A DNA stretch of 8,152 nucleotides from CAYWTX01 sp964461295 (lineage in GTDB: Bacteria > Planctomycetota > Phycisphaerae > SM23-33), in contig CAYWTX010000027.1 of assembly GCA_964461295.1 (NCBI GenBank), positions 1 through 8,152 of the forward strand. The letters run 5' to 3'. How positions within the stretch are numbered: the stretch's first letter is position 1; each line of letters opens with the position of its first letter. Shown one piece after another: positions 1-5,656 of the stretch. The notes beneath the pieces were generated by a model. It searched no databases. It worked only from the letters and a program-made list of their open reading frames with translations, and was not told where the DNA came from. The translations under genes were made by a program, and so were the position numbers.

Positions 1-906
1 CACCAGCAGCAGCGCCACCAGGAACAGCCCGCCGATCATCCCCCACTCCTCGCAGAACACCGAGAAGATGAAGTCGCTGGAGCTTTCCGGCAGGAAGCCG
101 CGCTTCAACATGCCGCGCCCCACCCCCTTGCCGTACATCCCGCCGCTCATGACCGCCAGCAGCGACTGCTGGATCTGGTAGGCCGCCGGGTTGTTGGGGT
201 CCCACGGGTCGGCGAAGGCGCCGATGCGCCCGGCACGCTTGGGGTCGCCGGCCACGAACAGCCGGAACGCCACGGCGGCCAGGACCGCGAAGAACACCGG
301 CGTCAGCAGGTTGCCGCCGGCCAGGAACAGCGTCACCACGCCGGCCACGCCGATCAGCATGGCCGTGCCGAAGTCCTCCCGGATCACCGCGCCGACGCAG
401 CCGACGATGATCGCCAGCGCGGCCCAGTACTTGGCCCGGCGCATCCGCAAGTCGCTGCCGTCTCGGGTCAGCCAGGCCGACAGGAAAAGCACCATCGCCA
501 GCAGCACCAGTTCCGACGGCTGGAACTGCACCGAGTCGCCCAGCTTCACCCATCGCTTGCGCCCACCGACGCCGAGGCCCAGCCCGGGCACGTACACCAG
601 CGGCACGGTCGCCAGCGCCAGCAGCAGCAGCACCCCCAGGAACACCGGCACAGGCCGGCGCCCGGCCAGGCGATGGTAGTCCAACCGCCAGGCGGTGCAA
701 AGCACCAGCAGGGCGACGGCCGCGAAAATGGTGTGCTTGATCTCCGAACGCTTGAACCAGTCGGCCTTGACGTTGAGGTTGGCGAACACGCTGTGCACCA
801 TGATCACGCCGATGGCCAGCAGCGCCGCCGTGGTCACCAGCAGCCCAAGCCCAGCGGGGTTCGCCCGCCAGGTCAAAGGAAGGCGTGATGTCGTGTCGTC
901 GCTCAT
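1..906 (-). CDS. ftsW: FtsW, septal SEDS peptidoglycan glycosyltransferase (C-terminus cut by window edge)
   Basis: FtsW is the SEDS-family integral membrane enzyme that polymerises lipid II into glycan strands at the septum, in partnership with the class B PBP FtsI. The frame runs from an ATG at 906 to base 1 without a stop, giving 302 residues; the last membrane segments lie outside the window. Several hydrophobic segments are visible, for example near residues 20-40, 57-72, 86-106, 132-147, 180-197 and 201-219. SEDS signatures are GGRKRWVKLG (114-123), QPSE (129-132), REDFGTAML (176-184), the block from FADPWDP to YQIQQSLLAVMSGG (231-256), and LPESSSDFIF (272-281). By family comparison, the essential aspartate should be D278. 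No good Shine-Dalgarno sequence precedes the ATG. FtsW is preferred over RodA because the gene lies in the dcw cluster downstream of mraY. murD is missing between them. Confidence 0.93.
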   Translation of the reverse strand, partial: MSDDTTSRLPLTWRANPAGLGLLVTTAALLAIGVIMVHSVFANLNVKADWFKRSEIKHTIFAAVALLVLCTAWRLDYHRLAGRRPVPVFLGVLLLLALATVPLVYVPGLGLGVGGRKRWVKLGDSVQFQPSELVLLAMVLFLSAWLTRDGSDLRMRRAKYWAALAIIVGCVGAVIREDFGTAMLIGVAGVVTLFLAGGNLLTPVFFAVLAAVAFRLFVAGDPKRAGRIGAFADPWDPNNPAAYQIQQSLLAVMSGGMYGKGVGRGMLKRGFLPESSSDFIFSVFCEEWGMIGGLFLVALLLV

Positions 907-924
907 GTCACGAAGGCGGATCGC

Positions 925-958
925 ACGGAGCCGGGGCGTGCCGCCCCGGTTGGGTCCA
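925..958. repeat. 34-bp GC hairpin repeat, copy 1 (ftsW/mraY gap)
   Basis: The core is a perfect stem, CCGGGGCG (931-938), loop TGC, CGCCCCGG (942-949). The 34-bp block matches 2162-2195 at 33 of 34 positions; the only difference is one loop base, and both copies have the same orientation. It fills nearly half of the 76-bp gap between mraY and ftsW. No T-run follows on the transcribed strand, so it is not a standard intrinsic terminator. It looks like a dispersed REP-like intergenic repeat that would form a stable hairpin in the mRNA. Confidence 0.8.
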
Positions 959-982
959 GGCAGGCGCCGCAGCCGCGGCACG

Positions 983-2098
983 CTACCGCAGCTTCAGCGT
1001 CGCCAACGCCAACGCCGCGAAGATAACCGTCAGCAGCCAGAAACGCACCACGACTTTCGACTCGGCCCAGCCCCCCAGGTGGAAGTGGTGGTGGATCGGC
1101 GCGACGCGGAACAGCCGCTTGCCCGGCAGCGTCGTGCCTCGCGGCCGCGTGAACTTGAAGTAGAAAACCTGCATCAACACGCTGCCGGCCTCCATGACGA
1201 ACACGCCGCCGGCGATCAGCAGAAGCAGTTCCTGGCGGATCACCACGGCGATGTAGCCCATCAGCCCGCCCAAGGCGAGCGATCCCGTGTCGCCCATGAA
1301 CACCTGCGCCGGATGCGCGTTGTACCACAGGAAGCCCAGGCACGAGCCGATGATGGCCGCGCACAGAATCGACATCTCGCCCGCCCCGGCCACCAGCGGC
1401 ATGCGGAAGAACGCCGCCCACGCACGCACGCCCACCACCTCGGCCACCAGCAGCAGCACGATCGCCACGATGACGATGCACCCGCTCGCCAGGCCGTCCA
1501 TGCCGTCGGTGATGTTCACCGCGTTGGACGAGCCGACCATCGTGAGGCTCACCATCACGATGTACGCGAACATCGACATCCCGATGGGATCGGCCAGGAA
1601 CGGCAGGTACAGGCTGTGCGCCGGGTTCACCCCGTCGTCGGTGACGCTCGCGCGCCCGTAGTGCCACGTCGTGATCGCCACCAGCACCGCGGCGCCGAAC
1701 TGGAAGACGAGCTTCTCCCACATCTTCAGGCCGTCGCGCCCCGGCTGCCCGGGCACGCGGCGCAGCTTGATCCAGTCGTCGAAGCCGCCGACGCAACCCA
1801 GCCAAAGCATCGCGAACATCGCGATGCGGATGTAGCTGTTGTTGACGTTGGCGAACAGGATCGTCGCCACGAGGATCGCGATGACGATCAGGGAGCCGCC
1901 CATCGTCGGCGTCTTGGACTTGTGGCTCGTGAGCTGGTTGAGGTCGGCGTGGTCGAACTCCGGGCGATCGCCCACCTTGCGGCGGATCAGGAAACGAATG
2001 GTGGCCGGACCCAGCAGCAGCACGACGAGAAAGCTCGCCACCGCCGCCCCGGCCATCCGCAGGATCAGGTCCTGACCATGTGTGAGGAAATAGACCAA
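983..2098 (-). CDS. mraY: MraY, phospho-MurNAc-pentapeptide translocase
   Basis: MraY transfers phospho-MurNAc-pentapeptide from UDP to undecaprenyl phosphate on the inner face of the membrane, making lipid I. The 371 residues are close to the usual family length (about 360), and the protein is polytopic with many hydrophobic segments. Motifs in order are TPTMGG (63-68), GGFDDWIK with the Asp pair D107/D108, SSNAVNITDGMDGLA (190-204), NAHPAQVFMGDTGSLALGG (260-278, with the expected catalytic Asp D270) and APIHHHFHLGGW (333-344). The start is a TTG at 2098. It is the only usable start before an in-frame TAA at 2123-2125, and the resulting N-terminus MVYFL resembles the usual MLYWL. No clear ribosome binding site is present. 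murF lies 143 bp upstream and ftsW 76 bp downstream; murD, commonly next, is absent. Confidence 0.96.
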   Translation of the reverse strand: MVYFLTHGQDLILRMAGAAVASFLVVLLLGPATIRFLIRRKVGDRPEFDHADLNQLTSHKSKTPTMGGSLIVIAILVATILFANVNNSYIRIAMFAMLWLGCVGGFDDWIKLRRVPGQPGRDGLKMWEKLVFQFGAAVLVAITTWHYGRASVTDDGVNPAHSLYLPFLADPIGMSMFAYIVMVSLTMVGSSNAVNITDGMDGLASGCIVIVAIVLLLVAEVVGVRAWAAFFRMPLVAGAGEMSILCAAIIGSCLGFLWYNAHPAQVFMGDTGSLALGGLMGYIAVVIRQELLLLIAGGVFVMEAGSVLMQVFYFKFTRPRGTTLPGKRLFRVAPIHHHFHLGGWAESKVVVRFWLLTVIFAALALATLKLR

Positions 2099-2105
2099 GG
2101 ATTCA

Positions 2106-2137
2106 GTTGCTCGGTTACTCGGTTACTCGGTTGCCAG
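2106..2137. repeat. Short tandem octamer array in the mraY leader
   Basis: Four consecutive 8-bp units read GTTGCTCG (2106-2113), GTTACTCG (2114-2121), GTTACTCG (2122-2129) and a diverged GTTGCCAG (2130-2137). The array ends 7 bp upstream of the TTG start of mraY, where the ribosome binding site would be, and it lies in the more A+T-rich part of the gap. Its unit resembles the octamers in the ftsI/ftsL gap (7489-7534). Confidence 0.75.
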
Positions 2138-2161
2138 TCTGTATATCCGCATGTGAAAGGG

Positions 2162-2195
2162 ACGGAGCCGGGGCGTGTCGCCCCGGTTGGGTCCA
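2162..2195. repeat. 34-bp GC hairpin repeat, copy 2 (mraY/murF gap)
   Basis: Second copy of the element at 925-958, in the same orientation with one loop difference. The stem is CCGGGGCG (2168-2175), loop TGT, CGCCCCGG (2179-2186). The flanking sequences differ beyond the 34 bp, so the unit boundary is sharp at about this size. No U-tract follows on the minus strand. The rest of this gap holds the octamer array and no recognisable gene. Confidence 0.8.
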
Positions 2196-2241
2196 TCCAG
2201 GGACCGCGCCCGTCGCGTCTCTTCGCCAACAAGAACCGCAT

Positions 2242-3633
2242 TCATCGCTTTTCCTCTCCCAGCGCCGCCCGCACCGGCTCAAGCAGCCGTTCCAGCGCCG
2301 CCCCGCGCGACGCCTTCAGCAGCACCACGTCGCCGCCGGCCAGCAGGGCCGGCAGGGCCGCCGCGGCGGCGTCCACCGTCGCGAACACGGCGGTGCGGCA
2401 CCCGGCCTCGGCGGCGCCGTCGGCAATGTACCGCCCCAGTTCGCCCACCGCGACCACCAGGTTCACGCCTCGCTCGGCCAGCGTCCGCCCGCACTGCCGG
2501 TGCAGCGCGGGACCTTCGGCGCCCAGTTCCAGCATGTCGCCCACGATGATCACCTTCCGCCGCCCGTTGCCGCTGCCGGCCAGCACCTCCCCCGCCGCCG
2601 CCAGGCTGGCCGGGTTGGCGTTGTAGGCGTCGTTGATCAGCGTCCCGCCGCTGAGCTCGCGCCACTCCAGGCGCATCGCTTCGCCGGCGAAGTCCGCCAG
2701 CGCCGCGGCCGCTTCGTCGGCCTGAACGCCGAACCGCTCCGCCACGGCCAGGGCCGCCAACGCGTTCACCGCGTTGTGCCGCCCCGGCATCGACATCTCC
2801 GCCCACAGCCGCCCGTTCACCTGGAACCGCTGCCGCGGACCCAGGGGCTGGTAGTCCGTCAGCCGCCACTGCGCCCGCGGCGCGGTCCCGAACCACACCA
2901 GCGGCTTGCCGCACTTGCCCGCGGCCCCGGCCAGAACGTCGCTGTCGGCCAGGACGACGCCCACGCCCTCCGCCGGCAGCGCCGCCAGGATCGCCGTCTT
3001 CTCCGCGGCCACCCCCTCGATCGTCCCGAACCGCTCCAGGTGGCTGGGGCCCACCGAGGTGATCACGGCCACGTCCGGCCGCGACATCGCCGCCAGGGCG
3101 CCGATCTCGCCGGGGTTGTTGCTGCCCAGTTCGCAGACGACGTAGTCGTCGCCGTCGCCCACGCCCAGCAGTGTCAGCGGCACGCCGATGTCGTTGTTGA
3201 AGCTCTTGGGGCTGGCCGTGCCCTTCAGCCGCCGCGAGAGGATGTGGTGGATCATCCGCTTGACGGTGGTCTTGCCGTTGGAGCCCGTCACGCCGATGAC
3301 CTTCGCTGTCATGCGGGCGCGGCAGCAGGCGCCCAGCGCGCCCAGCGCCCGCGTCGTGTCGGCCACGGCAATGGCCCCGCCGGCAAACGTCGCGGCGGTC
3401 GCCTCCGGCACGGCTGCGTCGGCGGCCACGATGGCGGCCGGGCAACCGGCCCCTGCCGCGGCCGCGAGAAACTGGTGACCGTCGAACTTCGCCCCGCGCA
3501 GGGCGATGAAGAGCTGTCCGGGCGCGGCGGCGCGGCTGTCGGTGGTGACGGCGTGGACGGCGAGGTCCCGGCCCCGCCTGACCCACCGCCCCCCGACGGC
3601 GACGCGGATTTCGTCCAGGGAAAGGGGAATCAT
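2242..3633 (-). CDS. murF: MurF, UDP-MurNAc-tripeptide--D-Ala-D-Ala ligase
   Basis: MurF is the cytoplasmic ATP-dependent ligase that adds D-Ala-D-Ala to UDP-MurNAc-tripeptide, finishing the pentapeptide used by MraY. The 463 residues are normal for the family. An N-terminal substrate-binding domain (about 1-108) includes TTDSR (30-34) and LFIALRG (41-47). The central ATPase domain has the P-loop TGSNGKTT (116-123), SFNND (144-148), ELGSNNPGEI (168-177) and VGPSHLERFG (194-203). The C-terminal domain starts around HNAVNALAALA (286-296) and carries NDAYNANP (334-341), VGDMLELG (364-371) and KASRG (440-444). The ATG at 3633 was chosen because it gives the family N-terminus (MIPLSLDEI) and has AAGGG 8 nt upstream; an in-frame start at 3678 would add 15 unsupported residues. 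The NDAYNANP motif separates it from MurE. It ends 143 bp before mraY. Confidence 0.96.
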   Translation of the reverse strand: MIPLSLDEIRVAVGGRWVRRGRDLAVHAVTTDSRAAAPGQLFIALRGAKFDGHQFLAAAAGAGCPAAIVAADAAVPEATAATFAGGAIAVADTTRALGALGACCRARMTAKVIGVTGSNGKTTVKRMIHHILSRRLKGTASPKSFNNDIGVPLTLLGVGDGDDYVVCELGSNNPGEIGALAAMSRPDVAVITSVGPSHLERFGTIEGVAAEKTAILAALPAEGVGVVLADSDVLAGAAGKCGKPLVWFGTAPRAQWRLTDYQPLGPRQRFQVNGRLWAEMSMPGRHNAVNALAALAVAERFGVQADEAAAALADFAGEAMRLEWRELSGGTLINDAYNANPASLAAAGEVLAGSGNGRRKVIIVGDMLELGAEGPALHRQCGRTLAERGVNLVVAVGELGRYIADGAAEAGCRTAVFATVDAAAAALPALLAGGDVVLLKASRGAALERLLEPVRAALGEEKR

Positions 3634-3641
3634 AGGCCAGG

Positions 3642-3646
3642 CCCTT
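3642..3646 (-). promoter_or_regulatory. Ribosome binding site of murF
   Basis: AAGGG on the minus strand ends 8 nt before the ATG at 3633. It is one of only two convincing Shine-Dalgarno sites seen here, and it decides the murF start against the upstream in-frame start at 3678. Confidence 0.6.
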
Positions 3647-3677
3647 CGATCCGGAACCCGGTTCCGCAGGCGGGCCA

Positions 3678-3866
3678 ATTGCGGATCGCGGATTGCGGGT
3701 TGCGGATCCTTGCGCAGGCACGAACCGTGGGTGCCGTGGTTCGCGCAGCCCCTTGGGGCGCAGCAACCACGTCTCTACGACGCGCGAACGTGGCTGCTTC
3801 GGCCCAAGTGCCTCCGCAGCCCACGGCACCCCCGCGGGCTTCCGCAAACCCCAATCCCCAATCCGC
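3678..3866. repeat. 189-bp foldback element: inverted heptamer arrays around a 44-bp imperfect inverted repeat (murF/murE gap)
   Basis: The left end has direct 7-bp units on the plus strand: GCGGATC (3681-3687), GCGGATT (3688-3694), GCGGGTT (3695-3701), GCGGATC (3702-3708). The right end (3841-3866) has the same kind of units inverted: AATCCGC, AATCCCC, AAACCCC. Inside, 3729-3772 and 3788-3831 form an imperfect inverted repeat of 44 bp per arm, 35 of 44 positions complementary, with a 15-nt loop. The whole region can therefore fold back on itself. It holds no credible ORF; the heptamers translate as periodic NPQSAIR-like peptides, a common sign of spurious frames. It looks like a MITE-like or REP-like intergenic element. 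It occupies most of the 275-bp gap. Confidence 0.75.
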
Positions 3867-3883
3867 TATAGCACCGTCCATAG

Positions 3884-3902
3884 CCTGTACGCTCCCTACA
3901 GG
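3884..3902 (-). other. Short stem-loop just downstream of murE
   Basis: CCTGTA (3884-3889) and TACAGG (3897-3902) form a perfect 6-bp stem with a 7-nt loop, 6 nt beyond the murE stop in the direction of transcription. No U-run follows, so it is not a clear terminator; it could be a minor RNA structure or chance. Confidence 0.25.
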
Positions 3903-3908
3903 AGATTC

Positions 3909-5402
3909 CTATCCGCCAGATGCAGCCTTCCTGATCCACTCCGCGGCGACCTCCACGTCATCGAAGTGGATGCGTTCCTTGCCGAGGATCTGGTAGTCCT
4001 CGTGCCCCTTGCCGGCGATGAGCACCACGTCGCCGGCCTTGGCGGCCGCAAGAGCGGCCCCGATGGCGGCGCGGCGGTCGCTCTGGATGATCGCCCTGGC
4101 CCGCCCCGCCTGGGTGAAGCCCGCGCGGACCTCGTCGATGATCGCCTCGGGCTTCTCGCCTCGCGGGTTGTCCGACGTCACGACGATCGCGTCGGCCAGT
4201 TCCTCCGCCACGCGGGCCATCCGCGGGCGCTTCGTGCGGTCGCGGTCGCCGCCGCACCCGAACACGACGATCAGCCGCCCGCGGGTGAGCGGGCGCATCG
4301 CGCCCAGCACGTTCCGAAGGGCGTCGTCGGTGTGGGCGTAGTCGACGAACACGTCGAACGGCGCCTCGCCCGGCACGCGCTCCAACCGCCCGCGGACGCC
4401 CCGCACGCCCGCGATTCCGCCCAACGCCGTCGCCAGGTCCACCCCCGCCGCCACCGCCCCGCTCGCCGCCGCCAGGCAGTTCAGCACGTTGTAACGCCCG
4501 ATCAACGGCACGTGCACCGCCGTCTTCTCCCCCCCCCAGCTCACCACGAAGTCCGTCCCGCCGGAATCGATGCGGTCGATGCGGGCCCACATGTCCGCGG
4601 CCGGGCTCAGCCCGTACCACAGGACCTTCGCCTTGGTGGACCGCGCGATGATCTCTCCGGGCGGCAACGCCAGGCCCTCGACGCTCGGCGCATCGCGGTT
4701 GATCACCGCCGTCGCCGTCGGCGCAAGCTGCTCGAACAGCCGCGTCTTGGCCGCCAGGTACGCCGCCATCGTCTGGTGGTAGTCCAGGTGATCGCCCGTG
4801 AGGTTGGTGAACACGCCGACCTGGAACTCCAGCCCCGCCGTGCGGTCCTGGTCCAGCGCATGGCTGGACACTTCCATCACCAGGTGCCGCCGCCCCGAGC
4901 CGACGACCTCGGCCGTCATGTCGGCCAACTCGAACGGGTCGGGTGTGGTCGTACCGGCCGCGATGCTCCGCACCCCGGTCTCGTAGCTGATCGTGCCGAA
5001 CAGCCCCGCCGGACAGCCGGCAGCCTCCAGCGCCGCCCGCGCCAGAATGGCGACGGTGCTCTTGCCCTTGGTGCCCGTCACGCCGATGCAGGTGAGCCGG
5101 CGCGCGGGCCAGCCCCGGATCGCCTGCGCCAGCTTGCCCGCCGCCAGGCGGGCGTTGTCCACCGCGGCCACGGCCGTGCCGGGCGGAACCGCCGAGGCGT
5201 CCTCGCACACGACGGCGCTGGCCCCGGCGGCCAACGCGCCCGGAATGAACTTGTGCCCGTCGGCGGCCGTGCCGCGCACGGCCACGAAGCAGGAACCCGC
5301 CCGGCAACGCCGGGAATCAGCCGAAACGTCGGTCACGTCCACGTCGCCACGGCAGGTCTTCGCCTGCAAGCCTGCCGCAACCAACAGTTCGCTAAACCGC
5401 AT
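3909..5402 (-). CDS. murE: MurE, UDP-MurNAc-L-Ala-D-Glu--meso-diaminopimelate ligase
   Basis: MurE is the cytoplasmic ATP-dependent ligase that adds the third stem-peptide residue to UDP-MurNAc-L-Ala-D-Glu. The 497 residues match the family length. The N-terminal domain has SADSR (27-31) and FVAVRG (39-44). The ATPase domain has the P-loop TGTKGKST (109-116), TTTPDP (151-156), EVSSHAL (177-183), TNLTGDHLDYH (199-209) and AAKTRLF (217-223), whose K219 is the expected carbamylated lysine. The C-terminal domain has GRYNVLN (302-308), DYAHTDDALRNVL (354-366), DNPRGEKP (411-418) and GKGHEDYQIL (464-473). DNPR is the signature of meso-diaminopimelate specificity rather than L-lysine. The ATG at 5402 gives the family N-terminus MRFSELL. 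The frame stays open upstream to 5549, but those 49 codons run through repeat DNA. The ribosome binding site is weak. A run of nine G lies inside the gene (4529-4537). Confidence 0.95.
   Translation of the reverse strand: MRFSELLVAAGLQAKTCRGDVDVTDVSADSRRCRAGSCFVAVRGTAADGHKFIPGALAAGASAVVCEDASAVPPGTAVAAVDNARLAAGKLAQAIRGWPARRLTCIGVTGTKGKSTVAILARAALEAAGCPAGLFGTISYETGVRSIAAGTTTPDPFELADMTAEVVGSGRRHLVMEVSSHALDQDRTAGLEFQVGVFTNLTGDHLDYHQTMAAYLAAKTRLFEQLAPTATAVINRDAPSVEGLALPPGEIIARSTKAKVLWYGLSPAADMWARIDRIDSGGTDFVVSWGGEKTAVHVPLIGRYNVLNCLAAASGAVAAGVDLATALGGIAGVRGVRGRLERVPGEAPFDVFVDYAHTDDALRNVLGAMRPLTRGRLIVVFGCGGDRDRTKRPRMARVAEELADAIVVTSDNPRGEKPEAIIDEVRAGFTQAGRARAIIQSDRRAAIGAALAAAKAGDVVLIAGKGHEDYQILGKERIHFDDVEVAAEWIRKAASGG
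4529..4537 (-). repeat. Nine-G homopolymer inside murE
   Basis: Nine C on the plus strand encode TGG GGG GGG G in murE (Trp289-Gly-Gly-Glu292). The frame is intact. Such tracts are prone to replication slippage and to sequencing error. Confidence 0.7.
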
Positions 5403-5516
5403 GAACTTCCAGCCGATCCTCGCCGCGCCGGGCGGGGTTGTTTTCGTCGGCCGGGATTGCCGCACCCCAAGTGCCGCAAGAGCCCGGGCCAACGCTGGGA
5501 AAGCCCGGTAGTTGCC

Positions 5517-5651
5517 GACTGCGGATTGCGGATTCCCCGTCCGGATCACCTTGTCGCCTTCTCACAGTTGACATCTTGTGGTGACCCTTGGTTCGCCCAG
5601 CCATCTCCAACCGGGAAGTCCGCAATCCGCAGTCCGCAGTCCGCAGTCCGC
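5517..5651. repeat. Inverted heptamer-repeat pair in the murE/ftsI gap
   Basis: The left array is direct: GACT followed by GCGGATT (5521-5527) and GCGGATT (5528-5534). The right array is inverted and has five exact-phase units: AGTCCGC (5617-5623), AATCCGC (5624-5630) and AGTCCGC three times (5631-5651). It stops 5 bp short of the ftsI stop codon. The arms are complementary across about 20 bp with an 80-bp spacer. The spacer contains TGGTTCGCCCAGCC (5589-5602), which matches 3737-3750 of the murF/murE element at 13 of 14 bases, so the two belong to related repeat families. The remainder of the 254-bp gap (5403-5516) has no recognisable gene. Confidence 0.75.
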
Positions 5652-5656
5652 AATTC

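Noticed and set aside
931..949. GC hairpin as a Rho-independent terminator after mraY
   Set aside because: No U-tract follows on the transcribed strand, and an almost identical copy lies upstream of mraY within the same gene cluster.
2123..2245. A 40-codon minus-strand ORF whose ATG overlaps the murF stop (ATGA) and which ends before mraY
   Set aside because: The overlap is attractive, but the frame runs through the 34-bp dispersed hairpin and ends in the octamer array, shows no domain or ribosome binding site, and is most simply chance.
695..2626. A long plus-strand open frame of 643 codons opposite mraY and part of murF
   Set aside because: Its product is rich in Arg, His, Gln and Asp in low-complexity order, has no recognisable domain, and lies antisense to clear genes. 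This is a typical high-G+C shadow frame.
3678..3866. CRISPR array suggested by regular short repeats
   Set aside because: Units are 7 bp without spacers and face each other as inverted arms; there are no 20-40 bp repeats or unique spacers.
3866..3876. TGCTATAGC on the minus strand as an extended -10 promoter for murF
   Set aside because: There is no matching -35 hexamer, and the sequence lies at the edge of the foldback repeat, so support is too thin.
2107..3996. A plus-strand open frame of 629 codons opposite murF
   Set aside because: It is antisense to MurF, crosses the hairpin and foldback repeats, and encodes Arg/Pro/His-rich low-complexity sequence with no domain.
5568..5573. TTGACA resembling a -35 promoter box on the plus strand
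   Set aside because: No -10-like hexamer lies at suitable spacing, and no plus-strand gene follows.
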